From assembly GCA_946540075.1 (NCBI GenBank), contig CAMNHZ010000012.1, forward strand, positions 1 through 19,964: a stretch of DNA of 19,964 nucleotides. The letters are read 5' to 3'. Positions 1 to 7,184 of the stretch are shown here, in pieces. Positions within the stretch are counted from its first letter, which is position 1. Every line of letters begins with the position of its first letter. This DNA comes from an uncultured Bacillota bacterium. GTDB lineage: Bacteria; Bacillota_I; Bacilli_A; RF39; UBA660. The translations under genes and the position numbers were made by a program. The notes below the pieces were generated by a model. The model did no database searches. It was not told the DNA's origin and saw nothing but the letters and a program-made list of their open reading frames with translations.

Positions 1-789
1 TAAATAAAGATTTATTGTAGATATTCCTATTTTAAATATCTTATTTATACTTAATACATAAAATAGTAAAACAGCTCTTATAACAGAGGGAGAAAAATTT
101 GTTAGAAACATATAAATAAATAATATTATAAATATTAAAAAGTAATTAGTTTTTTTATACCTTGATATTTTATTCAAAGTAAATAATAATAATGAACTTA
201 ATAGCGTTATATGCATACCACTTATCGCAAGTAAATGACTTATACCAATATTTTTATAATTATTAGATATTTCTAAATCTATGTCACTATTATCCCCTAG
301 CACAAATGTTTTTAAATACTTTTTACTATTAAATCTATTTATATACTTAATAATATTATTTTTTAATTTATAATAAAATTTTATATTAGAAGGATCAATT
401 CTATAAGATTCTATATCAACAATATAATATATTTTCTTACTAAGTAAATAATATTTATAATTAAATAAATGAAAAACACTATTATTAGTAGGCACTCTAA
501 AACTGCCATTAATTATTATTTTACTTCCCAGTTTTAATTTAGATAATTCTTTTTTCTCATTCTTACTCTTTATATAATAAACACCATATAAGTTTTCTTG
601 TGCTTTTATATATAGTTTTAATCTATTGCCATCAATACTATAAGAAGTTATAATCCCAGTTATTTTATTAGTTTTTAAATTATATTTAGAATTAATTTCA
701 CTGTTATTTTTATATATAACAAACCCCAATGATACTATTAATAATATATATATAATACTAAACTGTAATATATTGTTTAAGTTTTTCAA
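1..789 (-). CDS. comEC: ComEC/Rec2 family DNA uptake channel, N-terminal part (runs off window)
   Basis: Inner-membrane channel protein that carries single-stranded DNA into the cell during natural transformation. I translated this by hand: the frame is open from about position 801 to the window edge, giving about 263 residues of a protein that normally has 700 or more. An N-terminal hydrophobic segment (about residues 8-25) is followed by an OB-fold-like stretch (TGIITSYSIDGNRLKLYI). Then comes the family signature GISHLLAISGMHITLL (about residues 183-198), and after it hydrophobic helices with SPSVIRA. The likely start is TTG at 789-787, because AGGTGAT sits 7 bases upstream; a GTG at 801-799 is the alternative. 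The gene overlaps the end of comEA by about 32 bases, so translation is probably coupled. The C-terminal competence and metallo-beta-lactamase parts lie outside the window. The identification is firm; the exact start is less certain. Confidence 0.9.
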   Translation of the reverse strand, partial: MKNLNNILQFSIIYILLIVSLGFVIYKNNSEINSKYNLKTNKITGIITSYSIDGNRLKLYIKAQENLYGVYYIKSKNEKKELSKLKLGSKIIINGSFRVPTNNSVFHLFNYKYYLLSKKIYYIVDIESYRIDPSNIKFYYKLKNNIIKYINRFNSKKYLKTFVLGDNSDIDLEISNNYKNIGISHLLAISGMHITLLSSLLLFTLNKISRYKKTNYFLIFIILFIYMFLTNFSPSVIRAVLLFYVLSINKIFKIGISTINLYL

Positions 790-1528
790 AAGTTGAATCA
801 CCTATTCCAGATACATTCTTAATATCATCAATACTATTAAATTTTCCATTATTATCACGATATTCAATAATAGAATTAGCCTTTGTCTCACCTACATTAG
901 GAAGTTTCATAAGTTCTTCTTTAGATGCAGTATTTATATTTATTGGATAATTACTAGTTTCTTTAGACTTAGTACTCTTAGATTCTTTATTACTAGAACT
1001 ATTTTTATTAGTTGTATCTGTTTGTTTTTTACTATCACTTTTGACTATACAAGCATCATTTAAATTATCTGGACAATTATAATTAGTAGTTTTAATTTCT
1101 AGTGTACCTTGCCATTTAAATGTATTTATTTGCTTATTAGTATAAATAATTATAACCATCTCATCTGTTACCTTTTTACTAAGATTAATATATTCAGTAT
1201 TAGCTGTCTCAAGTAACCCTCCAGCTTTATTTATTACATCAATTACTCTACTATCAACATCCATTTCATAAACACCTGGATTTTTAACTGCCCCTTTTAT
1301 ATCTACTTTTGGTTTTGTTACCTCTTTTTGTTCAGTATCTTCTTTATTAATCTTTTTCTTCTTTATTACTTCATTATTAGAAGTTGTAACTACTTTCTTA
1401 TTAACTACTCTTTTATTAATAAACCTTCTATTTATAATAGATGTAATTATCATTAGTACAAACATGATAATTATAAAACATAAAACTAAATTATATTTAT
1501 TTATATATTTTTTTAAATTAACATTCAT
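758..1528 (-). CDS. comEA: ComEA-like competence DNA receptor (SLBB + helix-hairpin-helix)
   Basis: Membrane-anchored receptor that binds incoming double-stranded DNA outside the cell and passes it to ComEC. Numbering from the chosen Met, residues 14-33 are a transmembrane anchor. Residues about 74-130 form an SLBB domain (VDIKGAVKNPGVYEM, then AGGL), about 165-193 are a Ser/Lys/Thr-rich linker, and 195-256 are the paired helix-hairpin-helix DNA-binding region (NINTASKEELMKLPNVG and VSGIGDSTFEKL). Two cysteines, eight residues apart just before the linker, could form a disulfide. The open frame reaches an ATG at 1540, but GGAGAT lies six bases before the internal ATG at 1528 and nothing similar precedes the upstream one, so 1528 is the better start. 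The gene overlaps comEC and follows the obg terminator. Stop codon TAG. No ATG-proximal promoter stands out clearly. Confidence 0.9.
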   Translation of the reverse strand: MNVNLKKYINKYNLVLCFIIIMFVLMIITSIINRRFINKRVVNKKVVTTSNNEVIKKKKINKEDTEQKEVTKPKVDIKGAVKNPGVYEMDVDSRVIDVINKAGGLLETANTEYINLSKKVTDEMVIIIYTNKQINTFKWQGTLEIKTTNYNCPDNLNDACIVKSDSKKQTDTTNKNSSSNKESKSTKSKETSNYPININTASKEELMKLPNVGETKANSIIEYRDNNGKFNSIDDIKNVSGIGDSTFEKLKQYITV

Positions 1529-1600
1529 TTTTATCTCCATTCTAAAGTGTATTATTGTTTCTCATAAATAATATACAATAGATATTTCTTATTTCCTTTA

Positions 1601-1628
1601 AAAAAAACTAATGTTTTAACATTAGTTT
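1601..1628 (-). terminator. Intrinsic terminator of obg
   Basis: Inverted repeat 1605-1614 / 1619-1628 with a 4-base loop. On the minus strand it is followed by seven T residues (complement of 1601-1607). The right arm contains the obg stop codon (1627-1629), so gene end and terminator overlap. Confidence 0.85.
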
Positions 1629-2904
1629 ATTCTTTATATTCAAATTCAAAATCTAGAATACGAATTGTATCACCATCTTTGGCACCTTTTTCTCTCAATT
1701 CATCATCTATTCCCATACGTCTAAGTTTACGAGCAAATCTTAAAGCTGATTCATCACTTGAAAACTTAGTCATCTTAAGTAATTTTTCTACTTCTTTACC
1801 TGTTATTACCCATGTGTCAGAACTTTCTTTATAAATACTAAATGGTTTTTCCTCTTTAAACTTATAAAGAATATGACTTTCAAATTTTTCTGGTTCATAT
1901 AGTGGGGTCTTTTCAATTTTATCTAACATATTAGCAAGTTCAATTAAAACTTCATCAATTCCCTCACCTGTTACTCCTGACATTGGATAAACCTTAACAT
2001 CAGGTAGTTTTTTCTTAAATGCCTCAAGATTTTCTTTACTATTAGGTAAATCCATTTTATTAGCAATTACTATTTGTGGCTTATTCATAATACTTTCATT
2101 AAAATCTTTTAATTCTTTATTAATAGTTACATAATCTTCATATGGATCTCTACCTTCAAAAGCAGACATATCAATAATATGCGCGATTACTCTTGTTCTT
2201 TCAATATGTTTTAAGAACTTATCTCCAAGACCTTCTCCTAAAGAAGCACCTTTAATTAAACCTGGAAGATCAGCAACTACAAATGAACGATTATCTTTTG
2301 TCTTTACAACACCTAGATTAGGTCTTAAGGTTGTAAAATGATAAGCAGCTATCTTAGGTCGAGAAGCACTTATTCTAGAAATAAATGTAGACTTCCCAAC
2401 ACTAGGAAGGCCAACTAATCCGACATCAGCTAGTAATTTTAACTCAACTTTTACACGTTTTTCTTCACCTGGTTCACCATTTTCAGCAAAAGAAGGAGCT
2501 GGATTAGATCTAGTAGCAAAAGCAATATTACCTCTACCACCACGACCACCAGTTGCGACAACAGCCTCCTGTCCATGTTTAGTTAAATCAGCTATAATAA
2601 AACCAGTTTCTAAATCAGTAACAACAGTTCCCTCTGGAACCTTAACAACTATATCCTCACTACTTCTACCATGTTTACCTTTACCTTCTCCATTAGCACC
2701 TTTTTTACCTTTAATGATTTTTCTAAGTCTTAAATCAAGTAAAGTATTCATTCCACTATCTACTTTAAAAATAATGTTACTACCATGTCCACCGTTACCA
2801 CCAAATGGACCACCCATTTCAACATATTTTTCACGACGGAAAGCCATACATCCATCGCCACCATCACCTGCTTTTAAATCAAGTATTACCTCATCTACAA
2901 ACAT
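1627..2904 (-). CDS. obg: GTPase Obg (CgtA), ribosome assembly and stress
   Basis: Obg-family GTPase, a large-subunit assembly factor also tied to the stringent and general stress responses, and to sporulation initiation in Bacillus. At 425 residues it has the usual full-length layout. Residues 1-158 are the glycine-rich Obg fold (GDGGDGCMAFRREK, GGPFGGNGGHG). The G domain follows: P-loop GLPSVGKS at 165-172, switch region TTLRPNLG at 191-198, DLPG at 212-215 and NKMD at 282-285. A C-terminal OCT domain covers about 345-425. The start is well supported by GAGGTGAT a few bases before the ATG. In B. subtilis obg follows rpmA and spo0B; here two other genes lie between rpmA and obg, one of which encodes an Hpt-receiver protein. 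It is a single-gene unit between two terminators. Confidence 0.98.
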   Translation of the reverse strand: MFVDEVILDLKAGDGGDGCMAFRREKYVEMGGPFGGNGGHGSNIIFKVDSGMNTLLDLRLRKIIKGKKGANGEGKGKHGRSSEDIVVKVPEGTVVTDLETGFIIADLTKHGQEAVVATGGRGGRGNIAFATRSNPAPSFAENGEPGEEKRVKVELKLLADVGLVGLPSVGKSTFISRISASRPKIAAYHFTTLRPNLGVVKTKDNRSFVVADLPGLIKGASLGEGLGDKFLKHIERTRVIAHIIDMSAFEGRDPYEDYVTINKELKDFNESIMNKPQIVIANKMDLPNSKENLEAFKKKLPDVKVYPMSGVTGEGIDEVLIELANMLDKIEKTPLYEPEKFESHILYKFKEEKPFSIYKESSDTWVITGKEVEKLLKMTKFSSDESALRFARKLRRMGIDDELREKGAKDGDTIRILDFEFEYKE

Positions 2905-2922
2905 GGTATCACCTCTTTCTAT

Positions 2923-2935
2923 GTGTATTATACAC
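2923..2935 (-). promoter_or_regulatory. obg promoter -10 inside a 13-bp palindrome
   Basis: On the minus strand GTGTATAATACAC is a perfect dyad around a central A and contains TATAAT (2927-2932), about 23 bases before the obg ATG. The -35 region would fall in the T-rich tail of the preceding terminator and matches the consensus poorly. The dyad may be an operator or may be chance. Confidence 0.5.
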
Positions 2936-2946
2936 GATTTAAATAA

Positions 2947-3002
2947 GAAAAAAAAGAAAGTATTAACTGTTTTTTACTAAAATAGCAATTATAATACTTT
3001 CT
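2947..3002 (-). terminator. Intrinsic terminator after the Hpt-receiver gene
   Basis: An 11-bp perfect stem, 2955-2965 / 2992-3002 (AGAAAGTATTA and its complement), encloses a 26-base loop and is followed on the minus strand by eight T residues. The first nine bases of the stem are the same as in the terminator at 17173-17195. Confidence 0.75.
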
Positions 3003-3019
3003 ATTTACTAATTATCAAT

Positions 3020-3805
3020 TTATCTTTTCATATAAATTGCTTTTTCAATGATTCTTTTTATATTAACTTCATTAAATGGTTTTGAAAGAACATCGATTAT
3101 AGGATATGTAAACGCTCTTTCAATATTATCTTTACTATCTGCACCAGTTATAATTGAAACTGGTATTTCATCAAATAAATTATGTTGTTTCAAATAATCA
3201 AGAACTGCAAATCCATCTACATTTGGCATATTAAGATCAAGTAACATACCAATTATATTATCGATATTACTATTTTCTATTATTTTTATTGCTTCTTCAC
3301 CATCATGAGCAATTAATACTTGATATGAATCATTAAAAATTCTTTTAATAAATGTTCTAATAAGATCAGAATCATCAACAACTAAAATAGTTTTATCTTT
3401 TACCTCAGAAACTTTAGTTTCTTCTTCAGCAACTGGAACCGAAACTCTGGCACCTAAATATTCTTCAGTTAAATCAATTATTCTTTTTGCTTCATACATT
3501 AAATCATTATATTTTTCATACACTTCATTAATGTTATTATCCTTACTTGCTAACTCATGTTCATATGAAAGTCTAGCAAGTTCTGTGAACCCTAAATATC
3601 TAGCATCACTCTTAAGTGAATGAACTAAAATAGAATAATTTTTCATATCCCCTGCTTCTTTATATTTTTTGATTTGTGATAATTTTTCATTAACACCCTC
3701 TAAGAATTGTTCCAATGTTTCATTATAAGCATCCATATCACCAAACAATTCCAAAGAACTATTTACATCTACACCATTCCCTATTAACAAATTAACATCT
3801 TTCAT
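3020..3805 (-). CDS. Hpt domain fused to a response-regulator receiver domain
   Basis: Two-domain phosphorelay protein of 261 residues with no DNA-binding or output domain. Residues about 15-118 form a helical Hpt domain with the phosphorylatable His62 in VHSLKSDARYLG. After a short acidic linker, residues 138-260 are a CheY-like receiver: acidic pair Asp144/Asp145 (VVDDSD), phosphoacceptor Asp190 (LLDLNMP), Thr220 (SIITGAD) and Lys242 (LSKPF). All key residues are intact. No histidine kinase gene lies in the window, so it is an orphan relay. It sits between rpmA and obg, the slot that holds spo0B, a sporulation phosphotransferase, in B. subtilis. The domain order and sequence are not those of Spo0B, so equivalence is only inferred. 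An extended -10 (3829-3837) gives it a likely promoter of its own, and a terminator follows. The start is the only good Met, with AGGATG upstream. Confidence 0.9.
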   Translation of the reverse strand: MKDVNLLIGNGVDVNSSLELFGDMDAYNETLEQFLEGVNEKLSQIKKYKEAGDMKNYSILVHSLKSDARYLGFTELARLSYEHELASKDNNINEVYEKYNDLMYEAKRIIDLTEEYLGARVSVPVAEEETKVSEVKDKTILVVDDSDLIRTFIKRIFNDSYQVLIAHDGEEAIKIIENSNIDNIIGMLLDLNMPNVDGFAVLDYLKQHNLFDEIPVSIITGADSKDNIERAFTYPIIDVLSKPFNEVNIKRIIEKAIYMKR

Positions 3806-3828
3806 TATTTCACATCCTATCCTCTTTC

Positions 3829-3837
3829 ATTATATCA
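3829..3837 (-). promoter_or_regulatory. Extended -10 promoter for the Hpt-receiver gene
   Basis: The minus strand reads TGATATAAT, a perfect extended -10 element, about 24 bases before the ATG at 3805. There is no convincing -35 box, which extended -10 promoters can do without. Confidence 0.6.
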
Positions 3838-3863
3838 TATTTTTTGAAATTTCATATAACAAC

Positions 3864-4652
3864 TTATTTATTTATAGAAAATCTATTTTTATTATTATTG
3901 TTAGATATATTTAGAATAAGATACTTAAGCTTTTCATCAGATGTTTTTAACTCTAATATATCTTTATCTAATGATTTAAAATTTATACTTGTTTTATCTT
4001 TTGTATAGATATGTTCTTCAAATTCTTTAATGTTATCTTCTAATAAATTATTAGATGGGTTAATATAAGTAATTCCTTCCTTTATTCTTTTTATTGGATT
4101 ACCACCATAGATTGAATTAGATGTAAGTGTTTTATTATCAACAAAACTATTATAATTTAGAATGCTTCCAGAACCGATAATTGTATTTTCTAATATAGTT
4201 GTTGACTGCTTTATCCACACATAATCGCCTATTAAAATGCTTTTCCCTTCATTAATTCTTTTTTTTGTACTTATATCATATATAGGATATTTATCAGCTG
4301 TTTTTAAATAATTTCCAAATGATATATTACAATCATTTCCAATTATTATATTTTTATTATCAGTGACATAAACATGAGATGTTCTAGTTAAACAGCTATT
4401 CTTACCTAAGTAAAATACTCCAGAACTATCAATTCTAATATTAAGTTCAAGTGTGTCATTATCATCAATAAATATAACTGAGTTACTACCTTCAAAACGA
4501 AGGATTGTATCATTTAAGTTTATTTCGCCCTTACAACACAAAATATTATTACTTCCCGAAAATAATATCTTAGTATTACTTAAATTAAACTTACCTATTA
4601 CTTTATTTTCCATAAGAGAATATAAATCAGCATTATTTGTAACTATTTCCAT
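3864..4652 (-). CDS. Left-handed beta-helix (hexapeptide) acyltransferase-like protein, altered active site
   Basis: A 262-residue protein with repeated Ile/Val hexads (IIIGNDCNI, ILIGDYVWI, TIIGSGSIL). Its ending matches the LbH O-acetyltransferases found in polysaccharide clusters: PIYD, KRIN, SIYGGNPIKRI. Residues about 20-110 look like lead-in beta-strand coils, 110-195 are the conserved transferase core, and 200-262 are a charged helical tail rich in Asn and Lys. In active relatives the core usually reads D-x-H-P-I-Y-D and G-D-H-V-W-I-G. Here these are ADKYPIYD and GDYVWIK, so the catalytic His position is Tyr122 and a second conserved His is Tyr144. The substrate is unknown and catalysis by the usual mechanism is doubtful. 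It lies directly after the rpmA terminator, has its own extended -10, and is 58 bases ahead of the Hpt-receiver gene with no clear terminator between them. AGGGTGGT supports the start. Confidence 0.75.
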   Translation of the reverse strand: MEIVTNNADLYSLMENKVIGKFNLSNTKILFSGSNNILCCKGEINLNDTILRFEGSNSVIFIDDNDTLELNIRIDSSGVFYLGKNSCLTRTSHVYVTDNKNIIIGNDCNISFGNYLKTADKYPIYDISTKKRINEGKSILIGDYVWIKQSTTILENTIIGSGSILNYNSFVDNKTLTSNSIYGGNPIKRIKEGITYINPSNNLLEDNIKEFEEHIYTKDKTSINFKSLDKDILELKTSDEKLKYLILNISNNNNKNRFSINK

Positions 4653-4678
4653 GTTACCACCCTCTTTATTCTAATACA

Positions 4679-4687
4679 ATTATATCA
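4679..4687 (-). promoter_or_regulatory. Extended -10 promoter for the acyltransferase-like gene
   Basis: TGATATAAT on the minus strand, about 27 bases before the ATG at 4652 and just after the rpmA terminator. No good -35 box. It is the same nine bases as at 3829-3837, so the two neighbouring genes may share promoter type. Confidence 0.65.
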
Positions 4688-4698
4688 CTTTTTTCCAA

Positions 4699-4733
4699 AG
4701 AAAAAATGATAACTTATAAAAGATTATCATTTT
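4699..4733 (-). terminator. Terminator of the rplU-prp-rpmA operon
   Basis: 10-bp stem 4703-4712 / 4724-4733 with an 11-base loop, then a run of T on the minus strand, starting 8 bases beyond the rpmA stop. Confidence 0.85.
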
Positions 4734-4741
4734 ATTTACAC

Positions 4742-5023
4742 TTATCTAGTTGGATATACACTAGCTTGTTTCTTATCTTTTCCTAAACGTTCAAACTTAA
4801 CATATCCATCAACTTTAGCAAATATAGTATCATCTTTACCAATTCCTACATTTTTACCAGGATATATTTTAGTTCCACGTTGACGATATATAATAGATCC
4901 TCCAGTTACAAATTCTCCGTCTGCTGCTTTCGCACCTAATCTTTTAGATTCTGAATCACGACCATTCTTAGTAGAACCTTGTCCTTTCTTATGTGCGAAT
5001 AATTGGATATTTAATTTCAACAT
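4742..5023 (-). CDS. rpmA: 50S ribosomal protein L27 with Prp-cleaved N-terminal extension
   Basis: L27, a 93-residue large-subunit protein whose N-terminus reaches the peptidyl transferase centre. The sequence after the extension is typical: AHKKGQGSTKNGRDSESKRLG, then GSIIYRQRGTKIYPG. It begins MLKLNIQLF before AHKKG. In Firmicutes this 9-residue extension is removed by the cysteine protease Prp between Phe9 and Ala10, and Prp is encoded by the gene just upstream. GGAGGTG stands ahead of the ATG. It is the last gene of the rplU-prp-rpmA operon. Confidence 0.98.
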   Translation of the reverse strand: MLKLNIQLFAHKKGQGSTKNGRDSESKRLGAKAADGEFVTGGSIIYRQRGTKIYPGKNVGIGKDDTIFAKVDGYVKFERLGKDKKQASVYPTR

Positions 5024-5037
5024 GGGGATACACCTCC

Positions 5038-5328
5038 TTATTTTATTATTTTAATATTATTTTTATATTGTTCTTTTAATTCCTCTAATAAATCTAACAT
5101 ATTATTAATTAATATATCACATTCTTTAGTATGTTTTAATATTTTAATTTCTACTTTACCATTAGTATCATCAGTATTAATTAAACTATCATCTAATTTC
5201 ATAATACCATTTACAGTAGTTATAACTATACTACTTACTGCTGCACATACAATATCTTTTCCATATTCATCATACATAGCATGTCCAGTAATTTTGATAT
5301 TATCTTTTTTTACAGTAACTTTTATCAT
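5038..5328 (-). CDS. prp: Prp (YsxB) ribosomal-processing cysteine protease
   Basis: Small cysteine protease (96 residues) that cuts the N-terminal extension from L27. The catalytic pair is visible in ITGHAMYDEYGKDIVCAAVSS: His16 and Cys28, with the usual Gly-x-Asp-Ile-Val before the Cys. It lies between rplU and rpmA, as in other Firmicutes. The ATG comes two bases after the rplU stop with no evident ribosome-binding site, so translation is probably coupled to rplU. The substrate L27 with the matching cleavage site is the next gene. Confidence 0.95.
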   Translation of the reverse strand: MIKVTVKKDNIKITGHAMYDEYGKDIVCAAVSSIVITTVNGIMKLDDSLINTDDTNGKVEIKILKHTKECDILINNMLDLLEELKEQYKNNIKIIK

Positions 5329-5330
5329 AA

Positions 5331-5633
5331 TTATTTTTCTTTAATAGCTTCTACTACTAATTTAGTATATGGTTGACGATGACCTTGCATTTTATGAGAT
5401 CTCTTCTTTGGTAAGTATTTATATACTAATACTTTTTTATTCTTACCATGTTTTTCAACTTTAGCAGTTACTGATGCACCTTTAACAGTAGGTGTTCCAA
5501 CTACTCCGTTAACCATTAATACTTTATCAAATTTTACTTTAGAACCAACTTCAGCATCTAATTTTTCAACATAAAGAACAGTTCCTTTTTCAACGTAGTA
5601 TTGTTTTCCACCTGTTTCGATTACAGCTTTCAT
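5331..5633 (-). CDS. rplU: 50S ribosomal protein L21
   Basis: L21, 100 residues, a 23S rRNA-binding protein. It has the family start MKAVIETGGKQYYVEKG and the C-terminal KRSHKMQGHRQPYTKLVV. AGGAGGT sits ahead of the ATG. It is the first gene of the operon. The preceding 90 bases match an L21 leader, which suggests autogenous control by L21 itself. Confidence 0.98.
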   Translation of the reverse strand: MKAVIETGGKQYYVEKGTVLYVEKLDAEVGSKVKFDKVLMVNGVVGTPTVKGASVTAKVEKHGKNKKVLVYKYLPKKRSHKMQGHRQPYTKLVVEAIKEK

Positions 5634-5639
5634 ATTTAC

Positions 5640-5728
5640 CTCCTTTATTTAATCTTAGACTCGCCTACTAAGGCAACATAATGTTTTAAAACCTTTATCG
5701 TGCGGTTGCAGTACGAGGTACTACACAG
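5640..5728 (-). ncRNA. L21 leader (ribosomal protein autoregulatory RNA)
   Basis: The transcribed leader between the rplU promoter and its ribosome-binding site. On the minus strand it carries a hairpin with GTG/CAC ends (5700-5702 / 5724-5726) and an inner GTAC/GTAC stem, followed by the block CTGCAACCGCACGATAAAGG. A second element near 5656-5680 can pair in two ways (TTGCC with GGCGA, or CTTAG with CTAAG), as expected of a switch. It agrees from memory with the Firmicutes L21 leader family; a covariance-model search was not possible. Confidence 0.7.
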
Positions 5729-5734
5729 TTATGA

Positions 5735-5763
5735 ATTATACTATAAATAGCGCTAAAAGTCAA
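5735..5763 (-). promoter_or_regulatory. rplU operon promoter, -35 inside the end of spoIVFB
   Basis: TTGACT (5758-5763), 17-base spacer, TATAAT (5735-5740) on the minus strand. This is the best sigma-A match in the window. The -35 box overlaps the last codons of spoIVFB (stop at 5753-5755). Confidence 0.85.
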
Positions 5764-6484
5764 ACATATCACTCAATTTTTTTTCTTCTCCATAAATGTT
5801 ATTTCCTATTTTAAAAATATGATAATAACTTTTTCTCATTTGCTTCATATTAGTTATTACTTTCACTTTATTAAATTTTAATTTATATAAATATCTTTCT
5901 AATAAGAAACGTTTAAAAAGTAGTCTATGAATCTTAATTTCCTTAATGATATCTATCCAAAGTAAACAAAGAATAATGATTAAAAACACACTATACATCT
6001 TTATAACGATAAATATAATACTTAATGATAAAACAATAATAGAAATAGCAATCGATATTATATGACTATAAAAATAAGAAAAAACAGTATTTAAAATAAC
6101 ATTTAAAATCTTAGAACCATCTAATGGATATATTGGTAGTAAATTAAACATTAATAAAGCATAATGATAATTTGTAAGCAAAGTACTAGGATATATATTC
6201 ATACATAGTTTATATATAATTATCTGATATATAGGTCCCATAATAGCTATAATAAACTCTTGATATAATGGTCTATTTAATAAATCATTAAAGATTGTAA
6301 GGCCACCAAGGGGGTAAATGACAATCTTTTCAATATTATAGTTAAACCATAATGCACCTGTAATATGCCCTATTTCATGAAAAAAAATTAGTATATTAAT
6401 TAATATAAAATTTTTAAAATGACCAGTTATCATACATATAAACATGAAAACATAGAACAAATAATTAATCTGTAATTTATCCAA
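5753..6484 (-). CDS. spoIVFB: SpoIVFB-like intramembrane metalloprotease (M50/site-2 protease)
   Basis: Polytopic zinc protease of 243 residues. In spore formers SpoIVFB cleaves pro-sigma-K in the outer forespore membrane. The zinc motif is HEIGH (His36, Glu37, His40) in a hydrophobic helix, and the third ligand is Asp122 in NLLPIYPLDGSKIL. ITGHFKNFILINILIFFHE resembles the TGHxK region just before the HExxH helix of B. subtilis SpoIVFB. At least four hydrophobic segments are visible, the last ending near residue 180, followed by a basic tail. No CBS domain is seen and the protein is shorter than the Bacillus one (about 288). The start is TTG and overlaps the end of spoIVFA by 8 bases, so the two are translationally coupled. 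The pairing with spoIVFA and the position before rplU are as in Bacillus. Whether the cell sporulates cannot be told from here. Confidence 0.9.
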   Translation of the reverse strand: MDKLQINYLFYVFMFICMITGHFKNFILINILIFFHEIGHITGALWFNYNIEKIVIYPLGGLTIFNDLLNRPLYQEFIIAIMGPIYQIIIYKLCMNIYPSTLLTNYHYALLMFNLLPIYPLDGSKILNVILNTVFSYFYSHIISIAISIIVLSLSIIFIVIKMYSVFLIIILCLLWIDIIKEIKIHRLLFKRFLLERYLYKLKFNKVKVITNMKQMRKSYYHIFKIGNNIYGEEKKLSDMFDF

Positions 6485-7097
6485 TATATTTTTTATAATC
6501 TAATACATTCCCATCTTTCTTAAATACCAAGTATAACTCATTAGTTTTAACTTCTCCAACAAAACTTCCCTTTTCTATATAATCATATAATGATAAATTT
6601 TTATTTGTAACATTAGAATACCATACATCAACACCATCTACTTGTTGAACAATAATTAAATTTTTATATTCATCTTTATCACCAATAAAAACAACTAATC
6701 CACTATTAAATGCTGGAACCATATAATTATTATTCACTGATAGTTTTACACCATCTTTATAAATTGAAGACTTTTTATATGTAAGTTTCTCACTAGATAC
6801 TATTTTAGTTTTATCCTCTATAACATCAGAAAATGGAATTGAATTACCAAAATATTTTTTATAAATTTGATTAATATGAGCAAAAGATATATTTTTATCA
6901 AATACATATTTATAAAAAGGAGTCTTTAAATTCTTATTACTTTTTAAGGTAATTAGTACTACAAGTGTGATAATTAATAGTAAGCACATTCTTATTAAAT
7001 AATTATAGATTTTATTTGATTCTTTTTTACTTTTATTCATATTAGGTATATGATGATTTTCTTTCATTTTCTTTTTTATATATTCTATATTATCCAT
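6477..7097 (-). CDS. spoIVFA: SpoIVFA-like membrane regulator with degenerate LytM/M23 domain
   Basis: Single-pass membrane protein of 206 residues. The tail is a basic cytoplasmic segment (1-33), residues 34-52 are a transmembrane helix, and the outer region ends in an M23/LytM-like beta domain at about 114-198 (SGLVVFIGD, NLIIVQQ, VWYSN, IEKGSFVGEV, LYLVF). The metal-binding His/Asp residues of active M23 peptidases are absent, so it is not an enzyme. SpoIVFA of Bacillus has this layout and holds SpoIVFB inactive, together with BofA. The gene overlaps spoIVFB by 8 bases. GGTGAT precedes the ATG. Sequence similarity in this family is low, so the call rests mainly on architecture and the neighbour. 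Confidence 0.82.
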   Translation of the reverse strand: MDNIEYIKKKMKENHHIPNMNKSKKESNKIYNYLIRMCLLLIITLVVLITLKSNKNLKTPFYKYVFDKNISFAHINQIYKKYFGNSIPFSDVIEDKTKIVSSEKLTYKKSSIYKDGVKLSVNNNYMVPAFNSGLVVFIGDKDEYKNLIIVQQVDGVDVWYSNVTNKNLSLYDYIEKGSFVGEVKTNELYLVFKKDGNVLDYKKYIG

Positions 7098-7111
7098 ATT
7101 ATCACCAATTA

Positions 7112-7140
7112 ATTATATGAACAAAAGAAACTTATATGAA
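7112..7140 (-). promoter_or_regulatory. Promoter of spoIVFA-spoIVFB
   Basis: TTCATA (7135-7140), 17-base spacer, TATAAT (7112-7117) on the minus strand, about 15 bases before the spoIVFA ATG. CATATAA occurs twice, at the -35 and at the -10. The match to sigma-A is fair; a sporulation sigma factor is not indicated by eye. Confidence 0.5.
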
Positions 7141-7155
7141 CCATCACTAACAAAA

Positions 7156-7184
7156 TAAAAAAGTATAGATAATTATCTATACTT
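7156..7184 (-). terminator. Terminator of the RNase J-like gene
   Basis: 10-bp perfect stem 7161-7170 / 7175-7184 with a 4-base AATT loop, then T residues on the minus strand. The right arm covers the last two codons and TAG stop of the RNase J-like gene (stop at 7177-7179). Confidence 0.9.

Noticed and set aside
758..801. Possible frameshift joining comEA and comEC
   Set aside because: ComEA has a complete C-terminal HhH region and ComEC has its own start with AGGTGAT, so this is a normal short overlap.
2714..2980. Plus-strand open frame of 88 residues
   Set aside because: It lies opposite the obg start and consists of the antisense of a glycine-rich region; no ribosome-binding site and no recognisable protein.
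4453..4674. Plus-strand open frame of 73 residues
   Set aside because: Antisense of the acyltransferase-like gene, with no support of its own.
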